Shown: positions 28,948 to 37,684 of the stretch, piece by piece
Layout: each line of letters starts with the position of its first letter
Position numbering within the stretch: the stretch's first letter is position 1
Origin: a bacterium
Lineage (GTDB): Bacteria; Bacteroidota; Bacteroidia; Bacteroidales; Muribaculaceae
NCBI GenBank assembly: GCA_004563195.1
Contig: SFTJ01000005.1
Span: 20,625-84,624 of the forward strand
DNA: 64,000 bases
Reading direction: 5' to 3'
Translations under genes and position numbers: made by a program
The notes under the pieces: model-generated
Databases searched by the model: none
What the model was told of the DNA's origin: nothing
The model's input: the letters and a program-made list of their open reading frames with translations, nothing else

Positions 28948-29325
28948 CTATCTTCTGCGGCGCAACAATTTTGGCGTCACGGCATTTTCATAATGCGTGA
29001 TTTCGAAATTGCCAGGCTCGCCCACTATGGTTACCACATCAATCTGCATCGACAGCTGATTGATACCATACATCTTCAGATAGCCTTTGCCTGCATTTAT
29101 AAGATTGGTGATTTTTTTATCATCGATGGCAAATGTCGGGTCGACGATATCGTTGCTTCTCGTCTTAACTTCCACAAACACCACAAAACCATCTCTCTCT
29201 ATCACGAGATCGAGCTCAAACTTGCCGCAACGCCAGTTCTCCTCTCTGATAGTATAGCCTTTCATGATAAAAAATTCTTTGGTCGCCTCTTCTCCGGCCT
29301 TTCCAAGTGTATTGTGTCTTGCCAT
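28948..29325 (-). CDS. YraN family protein (UPF0102, predicted nuclease fold)
   Basis: A 125-residue member of the UPF0102/YraN family with a PD-(D/E)XK-like core: GKAGEEATKEFFIMKGY near residue 8, then FELDLVIERDGFVVFVEVKTR near 35-55, which holds the Asp and Glu-x-Lys residues. Its role is not settled in the family; a Holliday-junction or DNA-processing function has been proposed on fold alone. A -7 box (29351-29358) lies about 25 bases upstream. It stands upstream of gdhA but with a separate gdhA promoter between. Confidence 0.9.
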   Translation of the reverse strand: MARHNTLGKAGEEATKEFFIMKGYTIREENWRCGKFELDLVIERDGFVVFVEVKTRSNDIVDPTFAIDDKKITNLINAGKGYLKMYGINQLSMQIDVVTIVGEPGNFEITHYENAVTPKLLRRRR

Positions 29326-29350
29326 ACGGTAGCTACATTAGATTACATTG

Positions 29351-29358
29351 CAAATTTA
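29351..29358 (-). promoter_or_regulatory. -7 box upstream of yraN
   Basis: Minus-strand TAAATTTG, 25 bases before the ATG at 29325. A -33 element is not obvious. Confidence 0.45.
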
Positions 29359-29491
29359 ACAAACCTTTTTGATATTATTGCGACTGTTATCACATATTTT
29401 TTCGGCTATTATTCGCTTCAACAAATAATATATTTACACATATTTTACTACACCCACATCTTTTGGCACATTATTTGCAACACAATATATG

Positions 29492-29524
29492 GCCAAAAGC
29501 GCTCCTGCGAGAGCGAAATTTGGC
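29492..29524. promoter_or_regulatory. Inverted repeat upstream of lon
   Basis: Two nested arm pairs, GCCAAA/TTTGGC and CGCTC/GAGCG, form a possible hairpin or operator centred 76 bases before the lon ATG. No T run follows on either side, so it is not an obvious terminator. No perfect TAnnTTTG box was found for lon. Confidence 0.45.
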
Positions 29525-29583
29525 TAAAACAACATATATTTTCACATTATCACTACGATAATATTTTGTACTTATAACACAAT

Positions 29584-31983
29584 ATGCCACAGATTATGCC
29601 AATAATTGCAGACATACGCTCTTGTGACGACGAGCCTAAACAAATCAACGAAAAGGACTGCGCCATTCTCACCTTGAGAAATATGGTTCTTTTCCCGGGT
29701 GTAACCATGCCGGTGGCAGTGGGCAGAAATGCCTCGCTGCGACTCATCGACGATGCCCGTAAAACCAACAGCTTGATAGGTGTGGTATGCCAAAAATCGG
29801 CCGAAGTGGAAGTTCCGAGCAAATATGACATCTACCATATAGGCGTGATTGCCGAAATAGTTAATGTGTTGGAACTGCCCGACAACAGCACAAATGTTAT
29901 TCTTCACGGAAAGGTTGCATTCCATCTCGATGAAATTACCCAAATGGCTCCTTACATCAAGGGCTCCATTTCATACATCGAGCAAGAAATGCCACCCAAA
30001 GACGATAACGAATTTGCTGCGTTGTCGAGCTCGATTTCCGAACTCACCATAGATATGTTCCAAAAAATGGGCGACAATGGCAAGGAGATGTCATACGCCA
30101 TCAAGAATATCAAGGATTCGGACTATCTAATCAATTTCCTGGCTTGCAACTCTCCTTTTGAGCCCGACGTGAAGATGAAATTCTTGACAGAAAACTCTGT
30201 TAAGACTCGCGCATACTTGCTTTATAAAGAGTTGACAAAAGAAAGCCAATTGCTCGACCTTAAGGCTGCCATACAATCGCGCACTCGCGAAGAACTCACG
30301 CAGCAGCAGCGCGACCACTTCTTACAGCAGCAGATTCGCACCATTCAGGACGAATTGGGAATTAATGAATTCAGCGACATCGATAAATTTGAAAGTCGTG
30401 CCAAAAAGATGAAATGGAGCAAGGAGGTGAAGGAGCAATTCAACAAGGAACTTGCCAAACTTGAGCGATTGAACCCTCAGTCACCCGACTACTCGGTGCA
30501 ATACACCTATCTCGACCAGATTCTCAATCTGCCTTGGAATGTGTTTACACGCGATAGCTTCAATCTTGCGAAGGTGGAAAAGAAACTCAATCACGACCAC
30601 TACGGACTTGAAAACGTGAAGGATCGCATACTTGAACACTTGTCGGTGCTCAAACTGCGCGGCGACATGAAATCGCCCATCATCTGCCTATATGGCCCTC
30701 CTGGAGTGGGTAAAACCTCACTCGGACGCTCTATTGCCGATGCCCTCAATCGCAAATATGCGCGCATATCGCTCGGCGGTCTGCACGACGAGGCTGAAAT
30801 AAGAGGTCACCGCCGCACCTACATAGGTGCTATGCCGGGCCGCATCATTCAGGCTCTCATTCGCTGCAAGAGCTCAAACCCGGTGTTTGTGCTCGACGAA
30901 ATCGACAAGATAGGCAACGACTTCAAGGGCGACCCTGCTTCGGCTTTGCTCGAAGTGCTCGACCCTGAACAAAATTCACATTTCCACGACAATTATATCG
31001 ACATCGATTACGACTTGTCGAATGTGCTCTTCATTGCTACTGCCAACTCTCTTTCTACCATATCGCAACCCTTGCTCGACCGCATGGAGGTTATAGATAT
31101 TAGCGGCTATATACAGGAAGAGAAGGTGGAAATAGCCCGCAAGCATTTGCTTCCGAAGCAGCTTCAGGAAAACGGATTTGAAAAAAGCGAAATTTCGTTC
31201 ACCAAGCAAGCCCTTGCTAAAATTATCGATAGCTACACCCGCGAATCGGGCGTGCGCGAACTCGATAAGAAGATTGCAAAAGTGCTTCGAAAGATTGCTC
31301 GCATCAAAGCCACTGCCGAAAAACCGGTTCCAACCACAGTCAACCTCGACAACCTTCGCGAATATCTCGGTCCGGAAGACTATTCGCGCGACCGCTACGA
31401 AGGCAATGAGTTTGCCGGCGTGGTAACGGGATTGGCTTGGACTGCTGTTGGCGGCGAGATTCTCTTTGTGGAGTCGTCATTATCGAAGGGCAAGGGCGAA
31501 AAACTCACTCTCACCGGTAATCTTGGCGATGTGATGAAGGAATCGGCTGTAATAGCCATGCAATACTTGAAGTCGCACAGCCAGATGCTCGGCATCGACT
31601 ACGAACTCTTCGACAAATATAATGTGCACATCCATGTGCCCGAAGGTGCCATACCTAAGGACGGACCCTCGGCGGGTATTACCATGGTCACTTCGCTGGC
31701 TTCGTCGTTTACTCAACGCAAAGTTCGCGACCATTTGGCAATGACAGGCGAAATCACACTTCGCGGCAAAGTGCTTCCGGTGGGCGGAATCAAGGAAAAG
31801 ATTTTGGCTGCCAAGCGAGCCGGAATCACCGACATCATTCTCTGCAAAGAGAATAAGAAGGACATCGATGAGATAAAGGAAACTTATTTGAGCGGTCTTA
31901 CATTCCACTTTGTAGATACAGTGAAAGAAGTGCTCGACATTGCCCTCCTACCCGACAAAGTGAAGGACGCGATAGAACTATAA
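29584..31983 (+). CDS. lon: ATP-dependent protease Lon (LonA type)
   Basis: Cytoplasmic AAA+ serine protease for damaged and regulatory proteins. An N-terminal LON substrate domain begins at [21 protein letters not shown]. The AAA+ domain has Walker [10 protein letters not shown] near residue 371 and Walker [12 protein letters not shown] near 435. The protease domain has the nucleophile Ser696 in [10 protein letters not shown] and Lys737 in VGGIKEK. Its 799 residues are normal. It is transcribed alone between a 258-base upstream gap and a strong terminator. Confidence 0.97.
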   Translation: MPQIMPIIADIRSCDDEPKQINEKDCAILTLRNMVLFPGVTMPVAVGRNASLRLIDDARKTNSLIGVVCQKSAEVEVPSKYDIYHIGVIAEIVNVLELPDNSTNVILHGKVAFHLDEITQMAPYIKGSISYIEQEMPPKDDNEFAALSSSISELTIDMFQKMGDNGKEMSYAIKNIKDSDYLINFLACNSPFEPDVKMKFLTENSVKTRAYLLYKELTKESQLLDLKAAIQSRTREELTQQQRDHFLQQQIRTIQDELGINEFSDIDKFESRAKKMKWSKEVKEQFNKELAKLERLNPQSPDYSVQYTYLDQILNLPWNVFTRDSFNLAKVEKKLNHDHYGLENVKDRILEHLSVLKLRGDMKSPIICLYGPPGVGKTSLGRSIADALNRKYARISLGGLHDEAEIRGHRRTYIGAMPGRIIQALIRCKSSNPVFVLDEIDKIGNDFKGDPASALLEVLDPEQNSHFHDNYIDIDYDLSNVLFIATANSLSTISQPLLDRMEVIDISGYIQEEKVEIARKHLLPKQLQENGFEKSEISFTKQALAKIIDSYTRESGVRELDKKIAKVLRKIARIKATAEKPVPTTVNLDNLREYLGPEDYSRDRYEGNEFAGVVTGLAWTAVGGEILFVESSLSKGKGEKLTLTGNLGDVMKESAVIAMQYLKSHSQMLGIDYELFDKYNVHIHVPEGAIPKDGPSAGITMVTSLASSFTQRKVRDHLAMTGEITLRGKVLPVGGIKEKILAAKRAGITDIILCKENKKDIDEIKETYLSGLTFHFVDTVKEVLDIALLPDKVKDAIEL

Positions 31984-32005
31984 TTCTCCACATATTATAT
32001 ATAAC

Positions 32006-32050
32006 GATACGGCTTGCTTTTTTGTGAAGCAAGCCGTATCGTTTTTTATT
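32006..32050. terminator. Strong terminator after lon
   Basis: Perfect 14-base arms GATACGGCTTGCTT and AAGCAAGCCGTATC around a 7-base loop, followed by GTTTTTTATTT. It separates convergent lon and the SDR gene and may serve both. Confidence 0.92.
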
Positions 32051-32066
32051 TCTCAAAATAACCAAA

Positions 32067-32813
32067 TCAGTCTTTCTTCGAAACAATTTTCATTTTGGTC
32101 CAGATGCACCTCGGCACGAGTCGCCAGAAGAAAACCAGTATGGCATATCGCCAATCCACTATCACCACCTTGCGGCGTCGCAGCACTGCTTTTACCACCT
32201 TGCGAGCCACATAGTTTTTCTCCATTTTCATAGGATACACAGCATTATCGCCGAGCAAATCGGTTGCCACAAATCCGGGGCGAATATCAGTGAAGGTCAC
32301 ATCCACGCCTTTCATCGAAGCGAGTTGCGACAAAGCTTCGATATAGGTATTCTGGAAACGCTTTGTAGCCGAGTAAGCCGGAGCTGCACCCAAACCCTTC
32401 GTGCCGGCTATCGAAGTGATTGCAGCTATGTGGCCACTACCTTTTTTCTCAAAATAGTGATACACATTATTTATAATACGCGCAAATCCCATGGCATTGG
32501 TTTCCACAGTGCGCATCTCTTTGTCGATATCGAGATTCGGATTCTGGTAACCGATGCCCGAACTATGAAAATACAGGTCGATTCCACCCATACTATTAAT
32601 CAGTTCGTTCAACTTGTGAGGAGCATCTTCGGCGTTGATGTCAATCACTTTATATTGAGTTATAGCATCGTACTCAGCCACTAACTGCTGCAGAAGCTCT
32701 TCCCTACGACCTGCCACAGCCACATTATAACCATTTTGCAACAGCAAAACTGCCACTTCTCTGCCTATGCCCGAGGTGGCTCCCATCACTATTGCTTGCT
32801 TTTGTTTGCTCAT
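32067..32813 (-). CDS. Short-chain dehydrogenase/reductase (classical SDR)
   Basis: A 248-residue NAD(P)-dependent oxidoreductase. The cofactor motif is VMGATSGIGREVA near residue 10 and the catalytic Tyr-Lys pair is in APAYSATKRFQN near 153, with Ser in AITSIAGTKG near 138. An Arg pair after the first beta-alpha unit (AGRREELLQQL) favours NADPH. The C-terminus is basic and hydrophobic (YAILVFFWRLVPRCIWTKMK), which may associate with the membrane. The substrate is not predictable. The gene stands alone. Confidence 0.9.
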   Translation of the reverse strand: MSKQKQAIVMGATSGIGREVAVLLLQNGYNVAVAGRREELLQQLVAEYDAITQYKVIDINAEDAPHKLNELINSMGGIDLYFHSSGIGYQNPNLDIDKEMRTVETNAMGFARIINNVYHYFEKKGSGHIAAITSIAGTKGLGAAPAYSATKRFQNTYIEALSQLASMKGVDVTFTDIRPGFVATDLLGDNAVYPMKMEKNYVARKVVKAVLRRRKVVIVDWRYAILVFFWRLVPRCIWTKMKIVSKKD

Positions 32814-33007
32814 TTTCTATAATATTGCGAAATATTTCTCGCAAAGTAAAGAAATCTTGAGCATTGAAGCAAATTATTTCACATTCTGTGAAATTTTATG
32901 TCCCATATCACTATGCACACCACTATTCACTAAGCCAAATACCACAATTTTATGGCTTTTCGAAGGTGATAATTTCGATTTTTACCGCTCACAATACATT
33001 TTTTTGT

Positions 33008-33015
33008 TACTTTTG
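33008..33015 (+). promoter_or_regulatory. -7 box upstream of MFS transporter gene
   Basis: TACTTTTG fits TAnnTTTG and ends 46 bases before the ATG at 33062. The -33 element is not clear. Confidence 0.5.
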
Positions 33016-33061
33016 CAGTTTAGAAAGAAATACTTAACATTATAACCTATTCAAAAAAGCA

Positions 33062-34720
33062 ATGGCAGAAGAAATCAAAAAAACTCTTCGCGACTCGGCA
33101 GCCAATCGTTGGCTGGTGTTGTTGCTATTGGCATTCGCCATGTTCTGTTCATACATTTTTATGGACATCCTTTCTCCTATCAAGGACTTGATGCTTTCGG
33201 AGCGCGGCTGGGACTCAACAGCCTTCGGCACCATGCAAGGCTCTGAAACATTCCTCAACGTTTTCGTATTCTTCCTAATCTTTGCCGGTATCATTCTCGA
33301 CAAGATGGGCGTTCGCTTCACAGCTGTATTGTCAGGAGCAGTGATGCTCATAGGCGCCACCATCAACTGGTATGCCGTTACCGATATGTTTGCAGGCAGT
33401 GGTTTGGAAACATGGTTCAACAACAATCTCAACTACATCCCCGGCTTCGATGAACTTGGCATCTCGCCATTCTATCAGGGCATGCCGGCTTCAGCCAAGT
33501 TCTCGGCTGTTGGTTTCATGATTTTCGGTTGTGGTGTAGAAATGGCAGGTATCACCGTAAGCCGCGGTATCGTCAAGTGGTTCAAAGGTCAGGAAATGGC
33601 GCTCGCCATGGGCTCTGAAATGGCTCTTGCTCGTTTGGGCGTAGCCACTTGCATGATTTTCTCGCCGGTTATTGCCAACATGGGCGGCAAAATTGACGTT
33701 TCGCGCTCGGTGGCTTTCGGCGTTCTATTGTTGCTTATAGCGCTCATTATGTTCATCGTCTACTTCTTCATGGACCGCAAACTCGATGCTCAAACCGGCG
33801 AAGCCGAAGAAAAAGACGATCCATTCCAAATCAAGGACCTCGGACAGATTCTCACCAGCAGCGGTTTCTGGTTGGTGGCTTTGCTATGCGTGCTCTACTA
33901 CTCGGCTATTTTCCCATTCCAGAAATATGCCGTGAACATGCTGCAATGCAACCTCACCTTCAATGAAATCAGCCCCGACTCTTTCTGGGCGAGCGAAACT
34001 GTGGCTTACATACAATATGTAATTATGCTCGTAGTGGCTGCAGCATCGTTTGCAAGCAACTTTATGAAGACCAAGAAGAACGAGTATATCTGGACAGCAG
34101 TGGCAGTGATTTCGCTCATCGCTTACTGCTACATGGGCTACGAACGCCAAAGCGCAAGTGCTGTGTTTGCCGTATTCCCATTGCTCGCAGTTGCCATCAC
34201 TCCCAAGCTTGGCAAATATGTCGACCACAAGGGTAAGGCTGCATCGATGCTCGTTTTCGGCTCATTGTTGCTCATTGCTTGCCACTTGACTTTCGCTTTC
34301 ATCTTGCCTTTGTTCAAAGGTAGTGCTATAGGTGGTTTCATCATGGCTTATGCCACTATCCTCGTGCTCGGCGCTTCGTTCTCGCTCGTGCCCGCTTCGC
34401 TATGGCCAAGTGTGCCGAAGCTCGTAGATGCCAAGATTATCGGTAGTGCCTATGCATTGATTTTCTGGATTCAGAATATAGGCCTTTGGCTCTTCCCTAT
34501 GCTCATCGGCAAGGTGCTCGACAATACCAACCCCGACATCGTGGCAGGTCTCGAAGCCGGCACTATCTCAGCTCAAGAAGCTGCCGTATCCTACAACTAC
34601 ACTGCACCATTGGTGATGCTTGCATGCTTGGGCGTAGCTGCTCTCGTTCTCGGATTTGTTCTTAAGATTGTCGACAAAAAGAAGGGACTCGGACTCGAAG
34701 AACCCAACATCAAGGCTTAA
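33062..34720 (+). CDS. MFS transporter
   Basis: A 552-residue polytopic membrane protein with about twelve helices. The first helix is RWLVLLLLAFAMFCSYIF, and a loop with the MFS-like signature IILDKMGVRFTAVLSGAVM follows helix 2 near residue 80. A second related motif lies in KLGKYVDHKGKAASMLVFG near 382. Longer loops than usual occur near residues 110-155 (MFAGSGLETWFNNNLN onward) and at the centre (DRKLDAQTGEAEEKDDPFQ). The C-terminus is charged. The substrate is unknown and the neighbours give no hint. It has its own promoter and terminator. Confidence 0.88.
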   Translation: MAEEIKKTLRDSAANRWLVLLLLAFAMFCSYIFMDILSPIKDLMLSERGWDSTAFGTMQGSETFLNVFVFFLIFAGIILDKMGVRFTAVLSGAVMLIGATINWYAVTDMFAGSGLETWFNNNLNYIPGFDELGISPFYQGMPASAKFSAVGFMIFGCGVEMAGITVSRGIVKWFKGQEMALAMGSEMALARLGVATCMIFSPVIANMGGKIDVSRSVAFGVLLLLIALIMFIVYFFMDRKLDAQTGEAEEKDDPFQIKDLGQILTSSGFWLVALLCVLYYSAIFPFQKYAVNMLQCNLTFNEISPDSFWASETVAYIQYVIMLVVAAASFASNFMKTKKNEYIWTAVAVISLIAYCYMGYERQSASAVFAVFPLLAVAITPKLGKYVDHKGKAASMLVFGSLLLIACHLTFAFILPLFKGSAIGGFIMAYATILVLGASFSLVPASLWPSVPKLVDAKIIGSAYALIFWIQNIGLWLFPMLIGKVLDNTNPDIVAGLEAGTISAQEAAVSYNYTAPLVMLACLGVAALVLGFVLKIVDKKKGLGLEEPNIKA

Positions 34721-34752
34721 AGCCTGCTATATCTATCACTAAACATATAATT

Positions 34753-34813
34753 TTCAGGGTAAAATGTTTGGCTAAACGCCTACGCAGCATTTTACCCTGA
34801 ATTTTTATTTTTT
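34753..34813 (+). terminator. Intrinsic terminator of the MFS gene
   Basis: Arms TTCAGGGTAAAATG and CATTTTACCCTGAA around a 21-base loop, followed by TTTTTATTTTTTT. Confidence 0.92.
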
Positions 34814-34921
34814 TGAAAATCGATTTACATTCGCTGCTTTCAGTTTGAACACACAAAATCGCATCAAATTACATTTATGCAAAAATTTGACTATATTTTT
34901 GGAAATTTGTAAGCAAAATAG

Positions 34922-34948
34922 TTGCACAAAGGTATGATTTTTGTGCAA
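34922..34948. promoter_or_regulatory. Operator-like inverted repeat upstream of serC
   Basis: TTGCACAAA and TTTGTGCAA are perfect reverse complements separated by 9 bases. The centre lies about 37 bases upstream of the -33 element of the serC promoter, a position suited to an activator or repressor dimer. Confidence 0.5.
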
Positions 34949-34971
34949 TGTCAAAAAAAATCTTCAAATAA

Positions 34972-35005
34972 TTTGCATTTTATCAAAAGCAAATTTATAT
35001 ATTTG
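34972..35005 (+). promoter_or_regulatory. Promoter of serC-serA
   Basis: TTTG (34972-34975) and TATATTTG (34998-35005) with a 22-base spacer match the Bacteroidota consensus. The ATG at 35040 follows by 34 bases. Confidence 0.7.
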
Positions 35006-35039
35006 CATAGGACAATCCACTAAACTTTTATTTATCATT

Positions 35040-36107
35040 ATGAAGAAACATAATTTTTATGCAGGACCATCGATTTTGAGCGAATACACACTCAAAAACA
35101 CAGCTGCCGCTATCGAAAATTTTGCTGGCACAGGTCTTTCTATACTTGAGATTTCACACCGTAGTAAAGAATTTGTAGCTGTTATTGATGAAGCAAGAGC
35201 TCTTTTCAAAGAGTTACTCGATATCCCTGATGGTTACCAGGTTTTATTCCTCGGTGGTGGCGCAAGCCTCCAATTCTGCATGGTTCCTTATAACCTGCTC
35301 AATAAGAAGGCATCTTATCTCGACACCGGCACATGGGCTAACAAGGCTATTAAGGAAGCCAAGTTGTTTGGTGAAGTAGATGTAGTGGGTTCTTCGAAAG
35401 CCGATAACTACAACTATATCCCTAAGGGTTACACTGTTGCTCCCGACAGCGATTATTTCCACATCACCACCAACAACACCATCTATGGTACTGAGATTCA
35501 CAACGATCCCGATGTCGACGTGCCTATGGTAGCCGATATGTCGAGCGACATTTTCTCTCGCCCTGTTGATGTAAGCAAATATTCTATCATCTATGGCGGT
35601 GCTCAGAAGAACCTCGCTCCTGCAGGCGTTACTTTCGTTATCGTTAAGGAAGACGCTTTGGGTAAGGTTGACCGCGCTATCCCTACAATGCTCAACTACA
35701 AGACCCACATCGACAAGGACACTATGTTCAATACTCCTCCCGTATTGCCCATCTACTCTGCTCTTCAAACTCTCAAGTGGTATAAGGAACTCGGCGGCGT
35801 GGAAGCTATCAACAAGATCAATCTCCACAAGGCTCAAAAGTTGTACGATGCTATCGACAACAGCAAGATGTTCCACGGCACAGTTACCAACCCCGAAGAC
35901 CGCTCTATCATGAACATCACTTTCGTGATGAACGACGAATACAAGGAACTCGAAAAGGACTTCATCGACTTTGCTTCGACTAAGGGCATCGTTGGTATTA
36001 AGGGTCACCGTAGCGTAGGCGGCTTCCGTGCTTCTACCTACAACGCTCTTCCCGAATCGAGCGTAGATGTGCTCATCGCAGCCATGAAGGAATTCGAAAA
36101 CAAATAA
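35040..36107 (+). CDS. serC: Phosphoserine aminotransferase SerC
   Basis: PLP transaminase converting 3-phosphohydroxypyruvate to phosphoserine (and a pyridoxine-pathway analogue). The N-terminus [19 protein letters not shown] is the SerC signature, and the PLP lysine is in [20 protein letters not shown] near residue 190. The C-terminal [21 protein letters not shown] carries the substrate-binding arginines. The ATG at 35040 gives 355 residues, the family length. serA follows after 32 bases. Confidence 0.96.
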   Translation: MKKHNFYAGPSILSEYTLKNTAAAIENFAGTGLSILEISHRSKEFVAVIDEARALFKELLDIPDGYQVLFLGGGASLQFCMVPYNLLNKKASYLDTGTWANKAIKEAKLFGEVDVVGSSKADNYNYIPKGYTVAPDSDYFHITTNNTIYGTEIHNDPDVDVPMVADMSSDIFSRPVDVSKYSIIYGGAQKNLAPAGVTFVIVKEDALGKVDRAIPTMLNYKTHIDKDTMFNTPPVLPIYSALQTLKWYKELGGVEAINKINLHKAQKLYDAIDNSKMFHGTVTNPEDRSIMNITFVMNDEYKELEKDFIDFASTKGIVGIKGHRSVGGFRASTYNALPESSVDVLIAAMKEFENK

Positions 36108-36139
36108 TAACTCAAAACTCCAACCAATTTCATAATATT

Positions 36140-37057
36140 ATGAAGATTTTAGTAGCCACCGAAAAGCCTTTTGCTGCAGCAGCAGTAAACGGCATTAAAG
36201 AGGTAATCGAGAATTCAGGCAACGAAATGGTATTGCTCGAAAAAGGCACAAAAGCCGATTTGATAGCAGCCGTTGCCGATGCTGCCGGACTCATCGTTCG
36301 CAGCGACATTGTCGACAAGGAAGTGTTAGATGCTGCAAAGCAACTTAAAGTTGTGGTTCGAGCCGGCGCCGGTTACGACAATATCGATTTGGCTGAAGCT
36401 ACAGCTCACGGCGTGTGCGTAATGAACACTCCGGGTCAGAACTCTAATGCTGTTGCCGAACTCGTGTTTGGTATGACCATTATGATGATTCGCTGCAAAT
36501 ATAGCGGCAAAGCCGGTTTCGAACTCAAGGGTAAGACTCTCGGTATTCATGCCTATGGTCAAGTTGGTCGCAACGTGGCTCGTATTGCCAAGGGTTTTGG
36601 CATGCAGGTTTCTGCTCTCGACCCATTCGTTGCCGACGATGTAATGATTGCCGACGGCATCACTCCGGTTCATTCGGTGGAAGAACTTTACAGCAACAAT
36701 CAATTCGTATCACTTCACATCCCTGCCACTCCACAGACCAAGAAGTCGGTTAACGAAGCTCTGATTTCGCTTATGCCTGCCAAGGGTGTGCTCATCAACA
36801 CTGCTCGCAAGGAAGTTATCGATGAAGATTCGCTTTTGCAAGCTCTCGAAAACCGCACCGACATCATGTATGTTGCCGATGTTCGCCCCGACAATGCCGA
36901 TGTGCTCAACGAAAAGTTTGCCGACCGCGTATTCTTCACTCCCAAGAAGATGGGTGCTCAGACCGCCGAAGCTAACATCAATGCCGGCATAGCTGCCGCA
37001 AAGCAGGTGGTTGCAAACCTTGCCGATGGTTGGAACAAATTCCAAGTGAACAAATAA
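36140..37057 (+). CDS. serA: D-3-phosphoglycerate dehydrogenase, short Lys-type
   Basis: NAD-dependent oxidation of 3-phosphoglycerate, first step of serine synthesis. The substrate loop RAGAGYDNIDLAEATAHGV is near residue 74 and the nucleotide-binding turn is LGIHAYGQVGRNVARIAKG near 135. Arg and Glu catalytic residues fit INTARKEVIDEDSL and VADVRPDNADV. The position usually held by the catalytic His (TPHIGA in most relatives) reads PKKMGAQT, so Lys270 replaces it. The protein has 305 residues and no ACT domain, hence no obvious serine feedback site. It pairs with serC. Confidence 0.92.
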   Translation: MKILVATEKPFAAAAVNGIKEVIENSGNEMVLLEKGTKADLIAAVADAAGLIVRSDIVDKEVLDAAKQLKVVVRAGAGYDNIDLAEATAHGVCVMNTPGQNSNAVAELVFGMTIMMIRCKYSGKAGFELKGKTLGIHAYGQVGRNVARIAKGFGMQVSALDPFVADDVMIADGITPVHSVEELYSNNQFVSLHIPATPQTKKSVNEALISLMPAKGVLINTARKEVIDEDSLLQALENRTDIMYVADVRPDNADVLNEKFADRVFFTPKKMGAQTAEANINAGIAAAKQVVANLADGWNKFQVNK

Positions 37058-37097
37058 GAACAAAATCAATAAAGTTCATTAGTTTTTTTAAGTATCT

Positions 37098-37139
37098 CGA
37101 TGTGCCATTTGCCTCGCATTTGGCACATCGTTTTTTTTT
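37098..37139 (+). terminator. Intrinsic terminator of serC-serA
   Basis: Arms CGATGTGCCA and TGGCACATCG around a 13-base loop, then nine T. Confidence 0.92.
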
Positions 37140-37167
37140 GCAAAAAGCGCTGAATTTCTCCAGATAA

Positions 37168-37200
37168 TTGCCGATAAGCGAAGCACTTTGCTTAATTTTG
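37168..37200 (+). promoter_or_regulatory. Promoter of rlmH abutting its start codon
   Basis: ATTG (37167-37170) and TAATTTTG (37193-37200), spacer 22 bases. The -7 box ends 4 bases before the rlmH ATG at 37205, so transcription would begin at or next to the start codon. Confidence 0.6.
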
Positions 37201-37204
37201 CAAT

Positions 37205-37678
37205 ATGAAGATAACATTAGCAGTAGTAGGCAAAATTGCAGGAGGATATCTCAGTCAGGGCATCGAGGATTACACCAAGCGCCTGACTCACTACATCCCA
37301 TTCAATATACAATACATAGCCGACGCAAAGAACACAAAAAAACTGAGCGAACAGCAGCAAAAGCAGCAGGAAGGTCAAAATATTCTTGCCACCATCGACA
37401 AGAGCGACTATGTGGTGCTTCTCGACGAGCACGGCAAGGAGTATACCTCGATGGATTTTTCGCGATATATCGAAAAAAAGATGAGCACGGTGAGTCGTCG
37501 GCTCGTGTTTGTGGTTGGTGGTCCCTATGGGTTCTCCGACGATGTGTATGCCCGAGCAAACGAAAAAATATCGCTTTCGAAGATGACATTTTCTCACGAA
37601 ATGATTCGCTTGATTTTCACCGAGCAGCTCTATCGCGCCATGACCATACTCAATGGCGAGCCTTATCACCACGAGTGA
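37205..37678 (+). CDS. rlmH: 23S rRNA pseudouridine-1915 N3-methyltransferase RlmH
   Basis: SPOUT-class methyltransferase of 157 residues acting on helix 69 of 23S rRNA in the 70S ribosome. The C-terminal knot carries RLVFVVGGPYGFSDDVYARA (SAM site) and LSKMTFSHEMIRLIFTEQLY, with the terminal YHHE motif. The N-terminus MKITLAVVGKI aligns with the family, which supports the ATG at 37205 despite the -7 box only 4 bases upstream. It converges on hemW with a 6-base gap. Confidence 0.96.
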   Translation: MKITLAVVGKIAGGYLSQGIEDYTKRLTHYIPFNIQYIADAKNTKKLSEQQQKQQEGQNILATIDKSDYVVLLDEHGKEYTSMDFSRYIEKKMSTVSRRLVFVVGGPYGFSDDVYARANEKISLSKMTFSHEMIRLIFTEQLYRAMTILNGEPYHHE

Positions 37679-37684
37679 GGCATA

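Larger units (their letters stand above)
34721..35039. other. Intergenic region between MFS gene and serC
   Basis: 319 bases holding the MFS terminator (34753-34813), a perfect 9-base inverted repeat at 34922-34948 and the serC promoter (34972-35005). No gene is supported: the reading frame open from 34941 into serC starts inside the promoter region. Confidence 0.75.

Noticed and set aside
34941..35039. N-terminal extension of serC
   Set aside because: The extra 33 residues overlap the promoter boxes and the family N-terminus begins at the ATG 35040.
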